Origin: Bacteroidia bacterium
GTDB lineage: Bacteria; Bacteroidota; Bacteroidia; NS11-12g; UBA955
Direction of reading: 5' to 3'
NCBI GenBank assembly: GCA_014376345.1
Contig: JACMRS010000159.1
Coordinates: forward strand, 1 to 5,725
Length of the DNA stretch: 5,725 nucleotides
Shown: in pieces, positions 1 through 5,725 of the stretch
Numbering within the stretch: position 1 is the stretch's first letter
How the letters are laid out: each line of letters begins with the position of its first letter
The notes under the pieces: generated by a model
Databases searched by the model: none
Seen by the model: only the letters and a program-made list of their open reading frames with translations
What the model was told of the DNA's origin: nothing
Program-made: the position numbers and the translations under genes

Positions 1-204
1 GCAAATGACCTGATACCGGGTGGTGCAGGTGTTCGTGCACAAGCATGTGATAAAGATGGTGGTTTAATTGATGATTTTTACATCGAAGAAACAAAAGGAA
101 TTATTCATGTATTGAATGCTCCCAGCCCTGCAGCAACATCATCACTCGCCATAGGCAAGCACATTGCAGAACTTGCTATAAAGCAGCTTGAAGTGAAAAA
201 TTAA
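1..204 (+). CDS. lhgO: FAD-dependent oxidoreductase, L-2-hydroxyglutarate oxidase-like (C-terminal end only)
   Basis: The reading frame is open from the first base to a TAA at 202-204 and gives the last 67 residues of a protein that begins outside the window. Seen: the segments AGVRAQA, DGGLIDDF and NAPSPAATSSLAIGKHI in that order. From memory, these match the C-terminus of the LhgO/YgaF family, where they belong to the FAD-binding fold near the flavin. Family knowledge: LhgO is a membrane-associated flavoenzyme that oxidises L-2-hydroxyglutarate to 2-oxoglutarate and passes electrons to the quinone pool, which removes a toxic side product of central metabolism. The protein ends soon after the conserved block, without the longer tail of the E. 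coli enzyme. The gene converges on metK with only 14 bp between stop codons. The N-terminal dinucleotide-binding motif is not visible, so a related D-amino-acid-oxidase-fold enzyme cannot be fully excluded. Confidence 0.8.
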   Translation, partial: ANDLIPGGAGVRAQACDKDGGLIDDFYIEETKGIIHVLNAPSPAATSSLAIGKHIAELAIKQLEVKN

Positions 205-210
205 AAATTA

Positions 211-234
211 ATTCAGGCTTATTTAAGCTTGAAT
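211..234. terminator. Likely bidirectional intrinsic terminator between convergent genes
   Basis: Bases 211-220 (ATTCAGGCTT) pair with 225-234 (AAGCTTGAAT) around a 4-nt loop. This gives a 10-bp stem with nine Watson-Crick pairs and one G-T position, which is a G-U wobble in plus-strand RNA and an A-C mismatch in minus-strand RNA. T-rich runs follow on both sides: 237-248 for plus-strand transcripts, and the complement of 194-210 for minus-strand transcripts. The stop codon of metK (219-221) lies at the tip of the hairpin and the oxidoreductase stop is 6 bp before it, so one element could end both transcripts. The stem has few G-C pairs, so termination strength is uncertain. Confidence 0.6.
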
Positions 235-1472
235 GCTTTTCTTATTTTATCAACGAAATCAAGTTTTTCCCAGGAAAATAATTCTACTTTTACTTTTTTT
301 GTTTTACCGTAAGGATCTTTAAATTCTTTTGTAACTACTTCATTAGTGCGCCCCATGTGACCATAAGCAGCGGTTTCGCTGTATATCGGAGTACGCAGTT
401 TGAAACGTTGTTCAATAAAGTATGGACGCATATCAAACAGACTTTTTACAATCTCTCCTATCTGACCGTCATTCATTTTAACAGTAGCAGTTCCATAAGT
501 GTTTACGTTAATACTGGTTGGCTCAGCCACACCGATTGCGTAACTTACCTGCACAAGTACCTCAGTACACAAACCTGCAGCTACCAGGTTTTTAGCGATA
601 TGCCTTGTAGCATAAGCTGCACTTCTGTCAACTTTACTTGGATCTTTTCCGCTGAAAGCACCACCACCATGAGCACCTTTTCCACCGTAAGTATCAACAA
701 TAATTTTACGACCTGTTAAACCTGTATCTCCATGTGGGCCACCAATAACAAATTTACCAGTTGGATTAATGTGATAAGTGATTTTATTGTTAAACAGTTT
801 GCTGTATTTAGGATATTTAGCTTTTACACGTGGAATTAAAATATCAATAATATCTTTTTTGATTTTCGCCAGCATCTTAGGCTCTACATCAAAATCATCA
901 TGCTGAGTTGATACAACTATTGTATCAATTCTGACAGGTTCGTTTTTATCGTTATATTCAAGAGTTACCTGACTTTTAGCATCCGGACGAAGATATTTAA
1001 CAGCTTTATTTTCTCTTCTTAATGCAGCAAGTTCAATCAAAATTTTATGTGAAAGATCTAATGCAAGAGGCATATAGTTATCAGTTTCATTGGTTGCATA
1101 ACCAAACATCATTCCCTGATCACCGGCACCTTGTTCTTCTTTCTTTTTCTTATCAACTCCCTGATTAATGTCAGCGCTTTGCTCATGTATAGCAGATAGT
1201 ATTCCACAGCTATTAGCCTCAAACATGTATTCGCTTTTTGTGTAACCGATTTTACGGATAACACCACGTGCAATTTCCTGAACATCAAGATAAGCCTTTG
1301 ACTTTACTTCACCGGCTAGTATAACCTGACCAGTAGTTACAAGAGTTTCACAGGCAACTTTTGATTCCGGGTCAAACGCTAAAAAATGATCAATAAGAGC
1401 GTCTGAAATCTGATCGGCAACTTTATCGGGATGGCCTTCAGAAACTGATTCGGAAGTAAATAAATATGGCAT
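219..1472 (-). CDS. metK: S-adenosylmethionine synthetase (methionine adenosyltransferase)
   Basis: This cytoplasmic enzyme makes S-adenosylmethionine from L-methionine and ATP, releasing phosphate and pyrophosphate, and supplies the cell's main methyl donor. The 417-residue protein is complete. Seen in order: GHPDK at residues 13-17 with the active-site His14, GAGDQG at 115-120 in the ATP-binding region, GGPHGDTGLTGRK at 244-256, and the glycine-rich P-loop-like GGGAFSGKDP at 269-278, followed by VDRSAAY. These are the signature blocks of the family. It is about 30 residues longer than the E. coli enzyme (384 from memory). The extra length is mainly a lysine-rich stretch at about 107-113 and an insert at about 375-398 before FSWEKLD. 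The ATG at 1472 is preferred because MPYLFTSESVSEGHPDK is the normal family start and a TAnnTTTG box lies 17 nt upstream. It has no Shine-Dalgarno sequence. Confidence 0.97.
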   Translation of the reverse strand: MPYLFTSESVSEGHPDKVADQISDALIDHFLAFDPESKVACETLVTTGQVILAGEVKSKAYLDVQEIARGVIRKIGYTKSEYMFEANSCGILSAIHEQSADINQGVDKKKKEEQGAGDQGMMFGYATNETDNYMPLALDLSHKILIELAALRRENKAVKYLRPDAKSQVTLEYNDKNEPVRIDTIVVSTQHDDFDVEPKMLAKIKKDIIDILIPRVKAKYPKYSKLFNNKITYHINPTGKFVIGGPHGDTGLTGRKIIVDTYGGKGAHGGGAFSGKDPSKVDRSAAYATRHIAKNLVAAGLCTEVLVQVSYAIGVAEPTSINVNTYGTATVKMNDGQIGEIVKSLFDMRPYFIEQRFKLRTPIYSETAAYGHMGRTNEVVTKEFKDPYGKTKKVKVELFSWEKLDFVDKIRKAFKLK

Positions 1473-1477
1473 ATTTT

Positions 1478-1498
1478 TTAAATTTGGTGCAAATTTAA
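1478..1498. promoter_or_regulatory. Perfect inverted repeat over the metK promoter, candidate operator
   Basis: Two 9-bp arms, TTAAATTTG at 1478-1486 and CAAATTTAA at 1490-1498, are perfect inverted copies separated by GTG. The repeat contains the metK -7 box and the expected transcription start and ends 5 nt before the ATG. A second, imperfect palindrome overlaps it at 1487-1512, with 13-bp half sites matching at 11 positions. A repressor site here could shut off metK when methionine or SAM is plentiful; that is inference. On a longer transcript reading through from the upstream gene, the same arms could fold just before the start codon. AT-rich promoters produce such symmetry by chance fairly often. 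Confidence 0.35.
1490..1497 (-). promoter_or_regulatory. Bacteroidota-type -7 promoter element of metK
   Basis: On the minus strand this reads TAAATTTG, an exact match to the TAnnTTTG -7 element used by the Bacteroidota primary sigma factor. It ends 17 nt before the metK ATG, which predicts a leader of only about 11-14 nt. I see no convincing TTTG -33 element at the expected distance; the region holds GCTGTTT copies instead. Its spacing to the start codon is the same as for the box upstream of the M1 peptidase gene. Confidence 0.55.
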
Positions 1499-1513
1499 TA
1501 TTTAATTCGCACG

Positions 1514-1530
1514 AAACAGCAGAAAACAGC
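1514..1530. repeat. Short direct repeat upstream of metK
   Basis: AAACAGC occurs at 1514-1520 and again at 1524-1530, a repeat with a 10-bp period, close to one helical turn. On the minus strand it reads GCTGTTT twice and covers roughly the -30 to -45 region relative to the predicted metK transcription start. It could be a recognition site for an activator or part of a degenerate -33 region, or simply chance in a small AT-rich gap. Confidence 0.3.
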
Positions 1531-1556
1531 CATGAATTTCAAATAAACCAGATTTC

Positions 1557-4040
1557 TTACAGTCCTTTTTCTTTAAGTTTTGCTTCAAACTCAGTGTTTG
1601 AAACCGCACTTGATATAGCCATTTCTCCACCCGGAAGTGTTTTTATATGTTTTAAAGATTCGACAGCTGGAGCAGCTAATCTGCCATTGTTACTCACTGC
1701 CGCTTCTGCCATATTCAGAATTATTTTATTATCATAAACATTCAAAGCTTTAAGAGCATTCATAGCATTAATCCTCGTTCTGAACTCATAGATAGGTGCG
1801 CTGTAAGTAGTAAGCTCTGCAATATATTTATCCTTGTTTGAAATGTCTATTCCTGAAGAATACTGAAGCCATTTACAGCGAATTGATTTACCCATACCAA
1901 CCTCAAGTGAAGTTTGTTCAAGTATGTCAATTTTTGTAATCGTGCTGACGAATTTATTTTCCATTATTTTAACAAGCGCATTTTCTACTACAGAATAAGC
2001 ACTGTCTTTAATAAACACTAAATAAGCAGCTAAATGCTTATCTGCAATAGTATCTGCCAAAATCAGTGCATTTTTTACTTCAGTCTCTTTTTCACCTGCA
2101 AATAATTTCCAGATTCCTGTTAAGTTATCGGTAGTAAGAGTTGTTGAAGTGCTGTTGTAAGTTGGTAAAGTATTGGCTAGCTGTTTTGCAATCTCAGCTC
2201 TTATTCCTTTAAATGTTTCAGCAGAAAAACGGGTTTTGAGGAAGTCTTCTTTTTTATCAATTGAAATTTTTCCCATTGCCACCACTGCATCATATCTGTC
2301 AATCATGTTTTTAGCTCCCGAAGCTTGTGACATCAACTCTTCCAAAGATTTATCAAAGGTCATTTTTTTCATAACCTCAGAATTTTCATCAAATAAAGCA
2401 AACGAAATTTCTTTATTACCCGGATTTGGAATTGAAATCACCTGCATTTGTGAATCAACAACCCATTTCTTTTCGCGTGAAACTGAACCGTCTTTATAAT
2501 AAACCGCAAAGTCTACCGGCATTTTGAAATACCGTACATTTCCGTCTGTTTTATGAATTTGCTCTACCGTAAATTCAGTGTTTCCAGAACCTTTTTTATA
2601 GCTTATTTTATAATGTGGTTCGCCACCTCTGTGAATCCACTGATCGAAAAACCAATCGTAGTTTAATCCCAGTTTATCTTTAATAGCCTTTTGAAAATCC
2701 CAGGCTTCTACATTTGCAAATGCATTTTTAGCAAGATAATATTTGATAAATCTTTTGAACTGCTCATCACCCAGATTATATCGCAACATACCAAGAACTG
2801 CAGATCCTTTAGGATAAAGTCTTTTTACACCACCCTGAGTATGCCTGATCGGAAAATTGTCTTTTTCACCTTGCAGTAATGCCTGATTTACCTCATCCCT
2901 GAAATTCCATTTCATTGCATCCGGTCCGTCTAACATACCGAAAAACAATTTTGGATAAAATGTCGCAAAACTTTCCTGCATCCACACATCATTATCACTT
3001 CTCGCTGTAATTAAGTCGCCAAACCACTGATGAGTAAGTTCATGACAATTTACACCCATATAATTTCTGTCTTTAAAACCACGTGCATCTGTTGTGAAAA
3101 AATCACCAAAAACAGTGGCTGATGTATTTTCCATGGCACCATAAAGAAAATTCTGAACCATGATCTGACTGTATTCTCCCCATGCATAAGGCGTTCCGGT
3201 TTCATCTTCCAGAAACTCAATCATTTTTTCAGTTTTATAACTTGTGATATCTCTTCTGTCAGGAAATTCAGGATAATACCAGAAATTAACACCTGTTCCT
3301 CTAGAAGTTTTTGTACTTTTAATTCCGTAATTACCAATTCCAAGCATCAATAAATAACCTGCATGTGGTTTTTCCATTTTATAATTCCAAGTGGTAGTGC
3401 CGTCTGCATTTTTCTTTTCCAGAACCTTTTTACCATTACTTAAAACCTTGTATCTACTGTCGATGGTAACAACGGTTTCTGTAATCAGCTTATCATTCAT
3501 ATTGTCATACATCGGTATCCAGTTTCGGTTGTCAATCCCTTGCCCTTGGGTCCAGATTTGTTTTCTGATATAATTAATATCAGGCGATGATGGATTGACC
3601 GGTTGGTTCCAGCCAATAAAATAAATACCATGTTCGGGTTTTGCTTCATAAACAAAGACAACTACATGCGTTTCATCCCAGGTAAGTGTTTTATCAAAAT
3701 ATAAAATCACACCGGTAGTTGAAGTTTTAAATTTAACTGGTTGCCCGTCAAGTGTCGCTGTGTTAATTGTTATACCCGGACCGTCAAAAAACAAAGTGTC
3801 TACCTTTTTTTGAATGGGCGTAAATGTATGAGTAACTGTTCCTTTAACAATTCCTTTTTCGGGAACAAATGAAACATCTACTTTCATTGAAATCATGTCG
3901 ACACTATGCTCTCTTTCGGCAGCTGAAGGGTCTGAAAGATAATGAATATGCTCTGTCTGAAGCTTATTCTGTTCAAAAAGACTTTGAGCTCCAAGTGAAT
4001 GGGAAACTAAAAAACAACCGGCAATTATAAATCCTCTCAT
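1557..4040 (-). CDS. Secreted M1-family zinc metallopeptidase (aminopeptidase N type)
   Basis: An 827-residue exported zinc peptidase of the aminopeptidase N/LTA4H class, expected to remove N-terminal residues from peptides in the periplasm or outside the cell. Residues 1-18 form a signal peptide (Met-Arg, then a hydrophobic core), with likely cleavage after Ala18 leaving Gln19 first. Seen: the substrate-binding motif GAMEN at 301-305; HELTH at 333-337 (zinc ligands His333 and His337, catalytic Glu334); the third ligand Glu356 exactly 18 residues later in WMQESF; and RLYPKG with Tyr409 as the likely transition-state tyrosine. Residues about 50-250 fit the N-terminal beta domain. The last ~230 residues are largely helical in appearance and may be HEAT-like. 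No type IX secretion C-terminal domain is evident. The gene lies 70 bp after the cyclase-like gene, with its own TAnnTTTG box 17 nt before the ATG. Substrate specificity cannot be read from the sequence. Confidence 0.93.
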   Translation of the reverse strand: MRGFIIAGCFLVSHSLGAQSLFEQNKLQTEHIHYLSDPSAAEREHSVDMISMKVDVSFVPEKGIVKGTVTHTFTPIQKKVDTLFFDGPGITINTATLDGQPVKFKTSTTGVILYFDKTLTWDETHVVVFVYEAKPEHGIYFIGWNQPVNPSSPDINYIRKQIWTQGQGIDNRNWIPMYDNMNDKLITETVVTIDSRYKVLSNGKKVLEKKNADGTTTWNYKMEKPHAGYLLMLGIGNYGIKSTKTSRGTGVNFWYYPEFPDRRDITSYKTEKMIEFLEDETGTPYAWGEYSQIMVQNFLYGAMENTSATVFGDFFTTDARGFKDRNYMGVNCHELTHQWFGDLITARSDNDVWMQESFATFYPKLFFGMLDGPDAMKWNFRDEVNQALLQGEKDNFPIRHTQGGVKRLYPKGSAVLGMLRYNLGDEQFKRFIKYYLAKNAFANVEAWDFQKAIKDKLGLNYDWFFDQWIHRGGEPHYKISYKKGSGNTEFTVEQIHKTDGNVRYFKMPVDFAVYYKDGSVSREKKWVVDSQMQVISIPNPGNKEISFALFDENSEVMKKMTFDKSLEELMSQASGAKNMIDRYDAVVAMGKISIDKKEDFLKTRFSAETFKGIRAEIAKQLANTLPTYNSTSTTLTTDNLTGIWKLFAGEKETEVKNALILADTIADKHLAAYLVFIKDSAYSVVENALVKIMENKFVSTITKIDILEQTSLEVGMGKSIRCKWLQYSSGIDISNKDKYIAELTTYSAPIYEFRTRINAMNALKALNVYDNKIILNMAEAAVSNNGRLAAPAVESLKHIKTLPGGEMAISSAVSNTEFEAKLKEKGL

Positions 4041-4057
4041 ATTATAAAAATAAAATG

Positions 4058-4065
4058 CAAACGTA
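4058..4065 (-). promoter_or_regulatory. Bacteroidota-type -7 promoter element of the M1 peptidase gene
   Basis: On the minus strand this reads TACGTTTG, an exact TAnnTTTG match, ending 17 nt before the ATG at 4040. The same box-to-ATG distance is seen for metK, which makes both calls more credible. A weak TTAG lies about 19 nt upstream (4085-4088) in place of a TTTG -33 element. The predicted leader is about 11-14 nt, AT-rich and without a Shine-Dalgarno sequence. No clear terminator separates it from the upstream gene, so some readthrough from the cysS side is possible. Confidence 0.55.
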
Positions 4066-4110
4066 ACTTAAATGAATCTTAAAACTAAATAATTCGACAA
4101 CAATGAAAGA

Positions 4111-5079
4111 TTACTCTTCGTAAACAACTTTCATTAGGGTTTCACCAACAGCTTTTAATGTCTGCTTATCTATAGCATTCATATTGTCATCATGGGTGTG
4201 CCAGTATTTACCGAAACGGTTAGTATGCTGGTCGTAATGAATGATATCAATTACAGGAATTCCTGTATATTTATTTACATAAAAATGGTCATCAGTAATC
4301 GGTCCGTGAAAATAATTAGTAAAATAATTGCTGTAGCCTTTATCAGCGGCAGCATTCCAGACTTTATCAATTACAGATCTGAACTGTTCGCTAAACTGTT
4401 CATGTCCAAAAGTAGCTCCCGGAGCACCAACCATATCGAGCAAAATACCAAATCTTGCTGTGTAATTCGGAACATGCTGATTTTTTCCCCAATACTGTGA
4501 TCCCAGGCAATAGCTGTCTTCCATTTCTCCTCCACCCCAATCTTCACTGTCAAAGAAAATAAGGTCTACTCCAATACCTGGTTTCTGAGTTTTAAATAAT
4601 CTTGCCATTTCCATAAGAATGGCAGTGCCACTGCCACCATCATTGGCCCCTAATATCGGAAGTTTAACATCTTTTGTATCCTGATCGGCAAAAGGTCTGG
4701 TATCCCAATGTGTAAATAACAAAACACGATCTTTTGATTGAGGATTAAAAGAAGCAATTATATTTTTTATAGGGATAATTGTGTTATCAAAAGTTTTTGT
4801 AGTGCCATACTGAAAATAAACTGTGTCAGAATATTTAAGAAGATAATCTTTCATGAAATTAAAACACTTTAGATGCTGGGCTGTGCCTGGAACCCGCGGT
4901 CCAAAGGCGACTTGTTTTGCAACCAGAGAATAAGCACTGTCACTATTAAAATCAGGATAATTAACCTTTAGTTTTACCACTACCGGTACTTCAGGATCTT
5001 CCGGATCTTCAGGATTATCTGCTGGGCCATTACATGAAAAAGCTAAAAAAAATGAAAGTATAAAAACAATTTTCTTCAT
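4111..5079 (-). CDS. M28-family lipoprotein, glutaminyl-peptide cyclotransferase-like
   Basis: A 322-residue protein of the M28/glutaminyl cyclase superfamily. Such cyclases convert N-terminal Gln of exported proteins to pyroglutamate. The N-terminus (MKK, hydrophobic core, then FLAFSC) indicates a lipoprotein with lipidated Cys16, followed by an acidic Pro-Glu-Asp linker to about residue 32. Seen: HWDTRPFAD at 124-132, GANDGGSG at 144-151 with zinc ligand Asp147, FFDSED at 175-180 with likely catalytic Glu179 and ligand Asp180, LLDMVGA with Asp215, ITDDH at 261-265, and YWHTHDDN at 292-299 with ligand His294. The WHTxDDN block closely resembles animal-type glutaminyl cyclase, where it reads WHTMDDN. 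Two-zinc M28 aminopeptidases usually have Glu-Glu where this has Glu-Asp. It starts 11 bp after cysS, so cotranscription is likely. A plain M28 aminopeptidase is the alternative, considered less likely. Confidence 0.82.
   Translation of the reverse strand: MKKIVFILSFFLAFSCNGPADNPEDPEDPEVPVVVKLKVNYPDFNSDSAYSLVAKQVAFGPRVPGTAQHLKCFNFMKDYLLKYSDTVYFQYGTTKTFDNTIIPIKNIIASFNPQSKDRVLLFTHWDTRPFADQDTKDVKLPILGANDGGSGTAILMEMARLFKTQKPGIGVDLIFFDSEDWGGGEMEDSYCLGSQYWGKNQHVPNYTARFGILLDMVGAPGATFGHEQFSEQFRSVIDKVWNAAADKGYSNYFTNYFHGPITDDHFYVNKYTGIPVIDIIHYDQHTNRFGKYWHTHDDNMNAIDKQTLKAVGETLMKVVYEE
4991..5017. repeat. Three imperfect 9-bp tandem units encoding an acidic linker
   Basis: Units TCAGGATCT, TCCGGATCT and TCAGGATTA lie in tandem inside the cyclase-like gene and encode the Pro-Glu-Asp repeat at about residues 22-30. 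The unit is a multiple of three, so slippage would change linker length without breaking the frame. The linker sits just after the lipidated Cys16 and probably tethers the enzyme away from the membrane. An acidic stretch near the lipidated cysteine also recalls the Bacteroidota lipoprotein export signal, although it is a few residues further in than usual. Confidence 0.6.
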
Positions 5080-5090
5080 TACAATATCTA

Positions 5091-5725
5091 TTAATTAAAA
5101 GTCCACGAAACACCTTCTTTACCGTCTTTTATTTCGAATCCGGCTAGTTTTAGTTTATCTCTTATTTCATCACTCAAAGCGAAGTTTTTATTCTCTTTTG
5201 CAGCTGTTCGCATATTCAAAATTACCTGCATCAGATTTTCTAACTTATCATCCTGAGCTTCTTTTTCTTCTTTTAGTCCAAGAATATCAAAAATAAACGA
5301 TCTCATAAAATGATCAAGCAAGGTTAATGATTCAATTGTTATTGTTGCATTTCCCGATTCAAGTAAGTTAATTGTTTTTACAGCTTCAAATAAAGATGCA
5401 ATTACAACAGGCGTATTAAAATCATCATTCATTGCATCATAACAATCCTGCTGAATTTTTTTAACATCAACCGTATCAGTTTCAGACGGTTTTATTTTCT
5501 TTAATGTTTCTAATGAAATCAAAAGTCTGGAAAGCCCTTTTTCAGCTGCCTGCAGCGCAACGTTGCTAAAATCAAGCGTGCTTCTGTAATGTGCCTGAAG
5601 CATAAAAAACTTAACTGTCATTGGGCTATAACCTTTTTCAAGAAGTTTGTGATCGCCCGTAAAAAGTTCATGTGGCAGAAATGAATTACCCAATGATTTT
5701 GACATTTTCTGCCCATTGACAGTCA
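5091..5725 (-). CDS. cysS: Cysteinyl-tRNA synthetase (C-terminal part, 5' end outside window)
   Basis: A class I aminoacyl-tRNA synthetase that charges tRNA-Cys with cysteine in the cytoplasm. About 210 codons are visible, under half of a typical protein of this family. The frame stays open past the internal ATG at 5705 to the window edge, reading TVNGQKMSKSLGN, so that ATG is not the start: it is the Met of the KMSKS signature that binds ATP. Downstream, AHYRSTLDFS, MNDDFNTP and ALSDEIRDKL are characteristic of CysRS and mark the helical bundle and C-terminal anticodon-recognition region; the protein ends in GVSWTFN. The HIGH motif and zinc-binding cysteines lie outside the window. The stop codon is 11 bp before the start of the cyclase-like lipoprotein gene, with no terminator or promoter box visible between them. 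Confidence 0.95.
   Translation of the reverse strand, partial: TVNGQKMSKSLGNSFLPHELFTGDHKLLEKGYSPMTVKFFMLQAHYRSTLDFSNVALQAAEKGLSRLLISLETLKKIKPSETDTVDVKKIQQDCYDAMNDDFNTPVVIASLFEAVKTINLLESGNATITIESLTLLDHFMRSFIFDILGLKEEKEAQDDKLENLMQVILNMRTAAKENKNFALSDEIRDKLKLAGFEIKDGKEGVSWTFN

Noticed and set aside
357..719. Plus-strand open frame of 120 codons opposite metK
   Set aside because: It lies wholly inside the strongly conserved metK gene, has low-complexity Ser/Thr-rich composition and no recognisable domain.
1473..1556. Possible SAM riboswitch upstream of metK
   Set aside because: The gap is only 84 bp, the predicted leader is about 11-14 nt, and no multi-helix fold with the conserved SAM riboswitch core is visible.
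2173..2499. Plus-strand open frame of 108 codons opposite the M1 gene
   Set aside because: It is antisense to a confident coding region with no promoter box or family resemblance; it is a shadow frame.
4014..4040. Lipobox-like IAGC at residues 6-9 of the M1 peptidase
   Set aside because: Cys9 is too close to the N-terminus to leave a full hydrophobic core, and a normal signal peptidase I site after Ala18 explains the sequence better.
4041..4110. Terminator between the cyclase-like gene and the M1 gene
   Set aside because: Only weak partial inverted repeats are visible and none is followed by a T-tract; readthrough cannot be excluded.
4371..4553. Minus-strand 60-codon frame inside the cyclase-like gene
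   Set aside because: It is an alternative frame within conserved catalytic coding sequence and has no independent support.
5091..5705. cysS starting at the ATG at 5705
   Set aside because: That Met belongs to the KMSKS motif and the frame continues upstream to the window edge, so this is the 3' part of a longer gene, not a short standalone gene.
1..5725. A novel defence, mobile or biosynthetic system
   Set aside because: Every gene belongs to a recognised family; there are no transposase, integrase, toxin-antitoxin, CRISPR or tRNA-flanked island signs and no shift in base composition.

Overview
The window looks like a chromosomal segment from a member of the Bacteroidota. The DNA is AT-rich. 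Two start codons are preceded by exact matches to the phylum's TAnnTTTG -7 promoter element, each exactly 17 nt from the ATG. Shine-Dalgarno sequences are absent. The exported proteins also look like Bacteroidota types: a glutaminyl-cyclase-like lipoprotein and an M1 metallopeptidase whose predicted mature N-terminus is Gln. I cannot place it below phylum level.

Layout from left to right: (1) the last 67 codons of a plus-strand FAD-dependent oxidoreductase resembling L-2-hydroxyglutarate oxidase (1-204); (2) a compact convergent junction with a hairpin flanked by T-tracts on both sides, likely a shared terminator; (3) metK, S-adenosylmethionine synthetase, minus strand (219-1472); (4) an 84-bp gap with a metK promoter, a perfect inverted repeat over its -7 box and a short direct repeat; (5) a large secreted M1 zinc metallopeptidase, minus strand (1557-4040); (6) a 70-bp gap with a second TAnnTTTG box; (7) an M28-family lipoprotein resembling glutaminyl-peptide cyclotransferase, minus strand (4111-5079); (8) the C-terminal part of cysS, cysteinyl-tRNA synthetase, minus strand, running off the right edge (5091-5725). 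There is no gene-free stretch longer than 84 bp.

The cytoplasmic genes (lhgO-like, metK, cysS) are housekeeping or core-metabolism genes with no evident shared pathway. The most coherent link is between the two exported enzymes. In Bacteroidota, signal peptidase I substrates commonly start with Gln after cleavage, and an envelope glutaminyl cyclase turns that Gln into pyroglutamate, which blocks ordinary aminopeptidases. Here a cyclase-like lipoprotein lies immediately upstream of an M1 aminopeptidase-type enzyme that itself appears to mature to an N-terminal Gln. cysS and the cyclase-like gene are 11 bp apart and probably cotranscribed; the M1 gene and metK appear to have their own promoters.

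I see no mobile element, CRISPR array, RNA gene, frameshift or obvious novel system. The points most worth following are the cyclase/peptidase pairing and the palindrome at the metK promoter.
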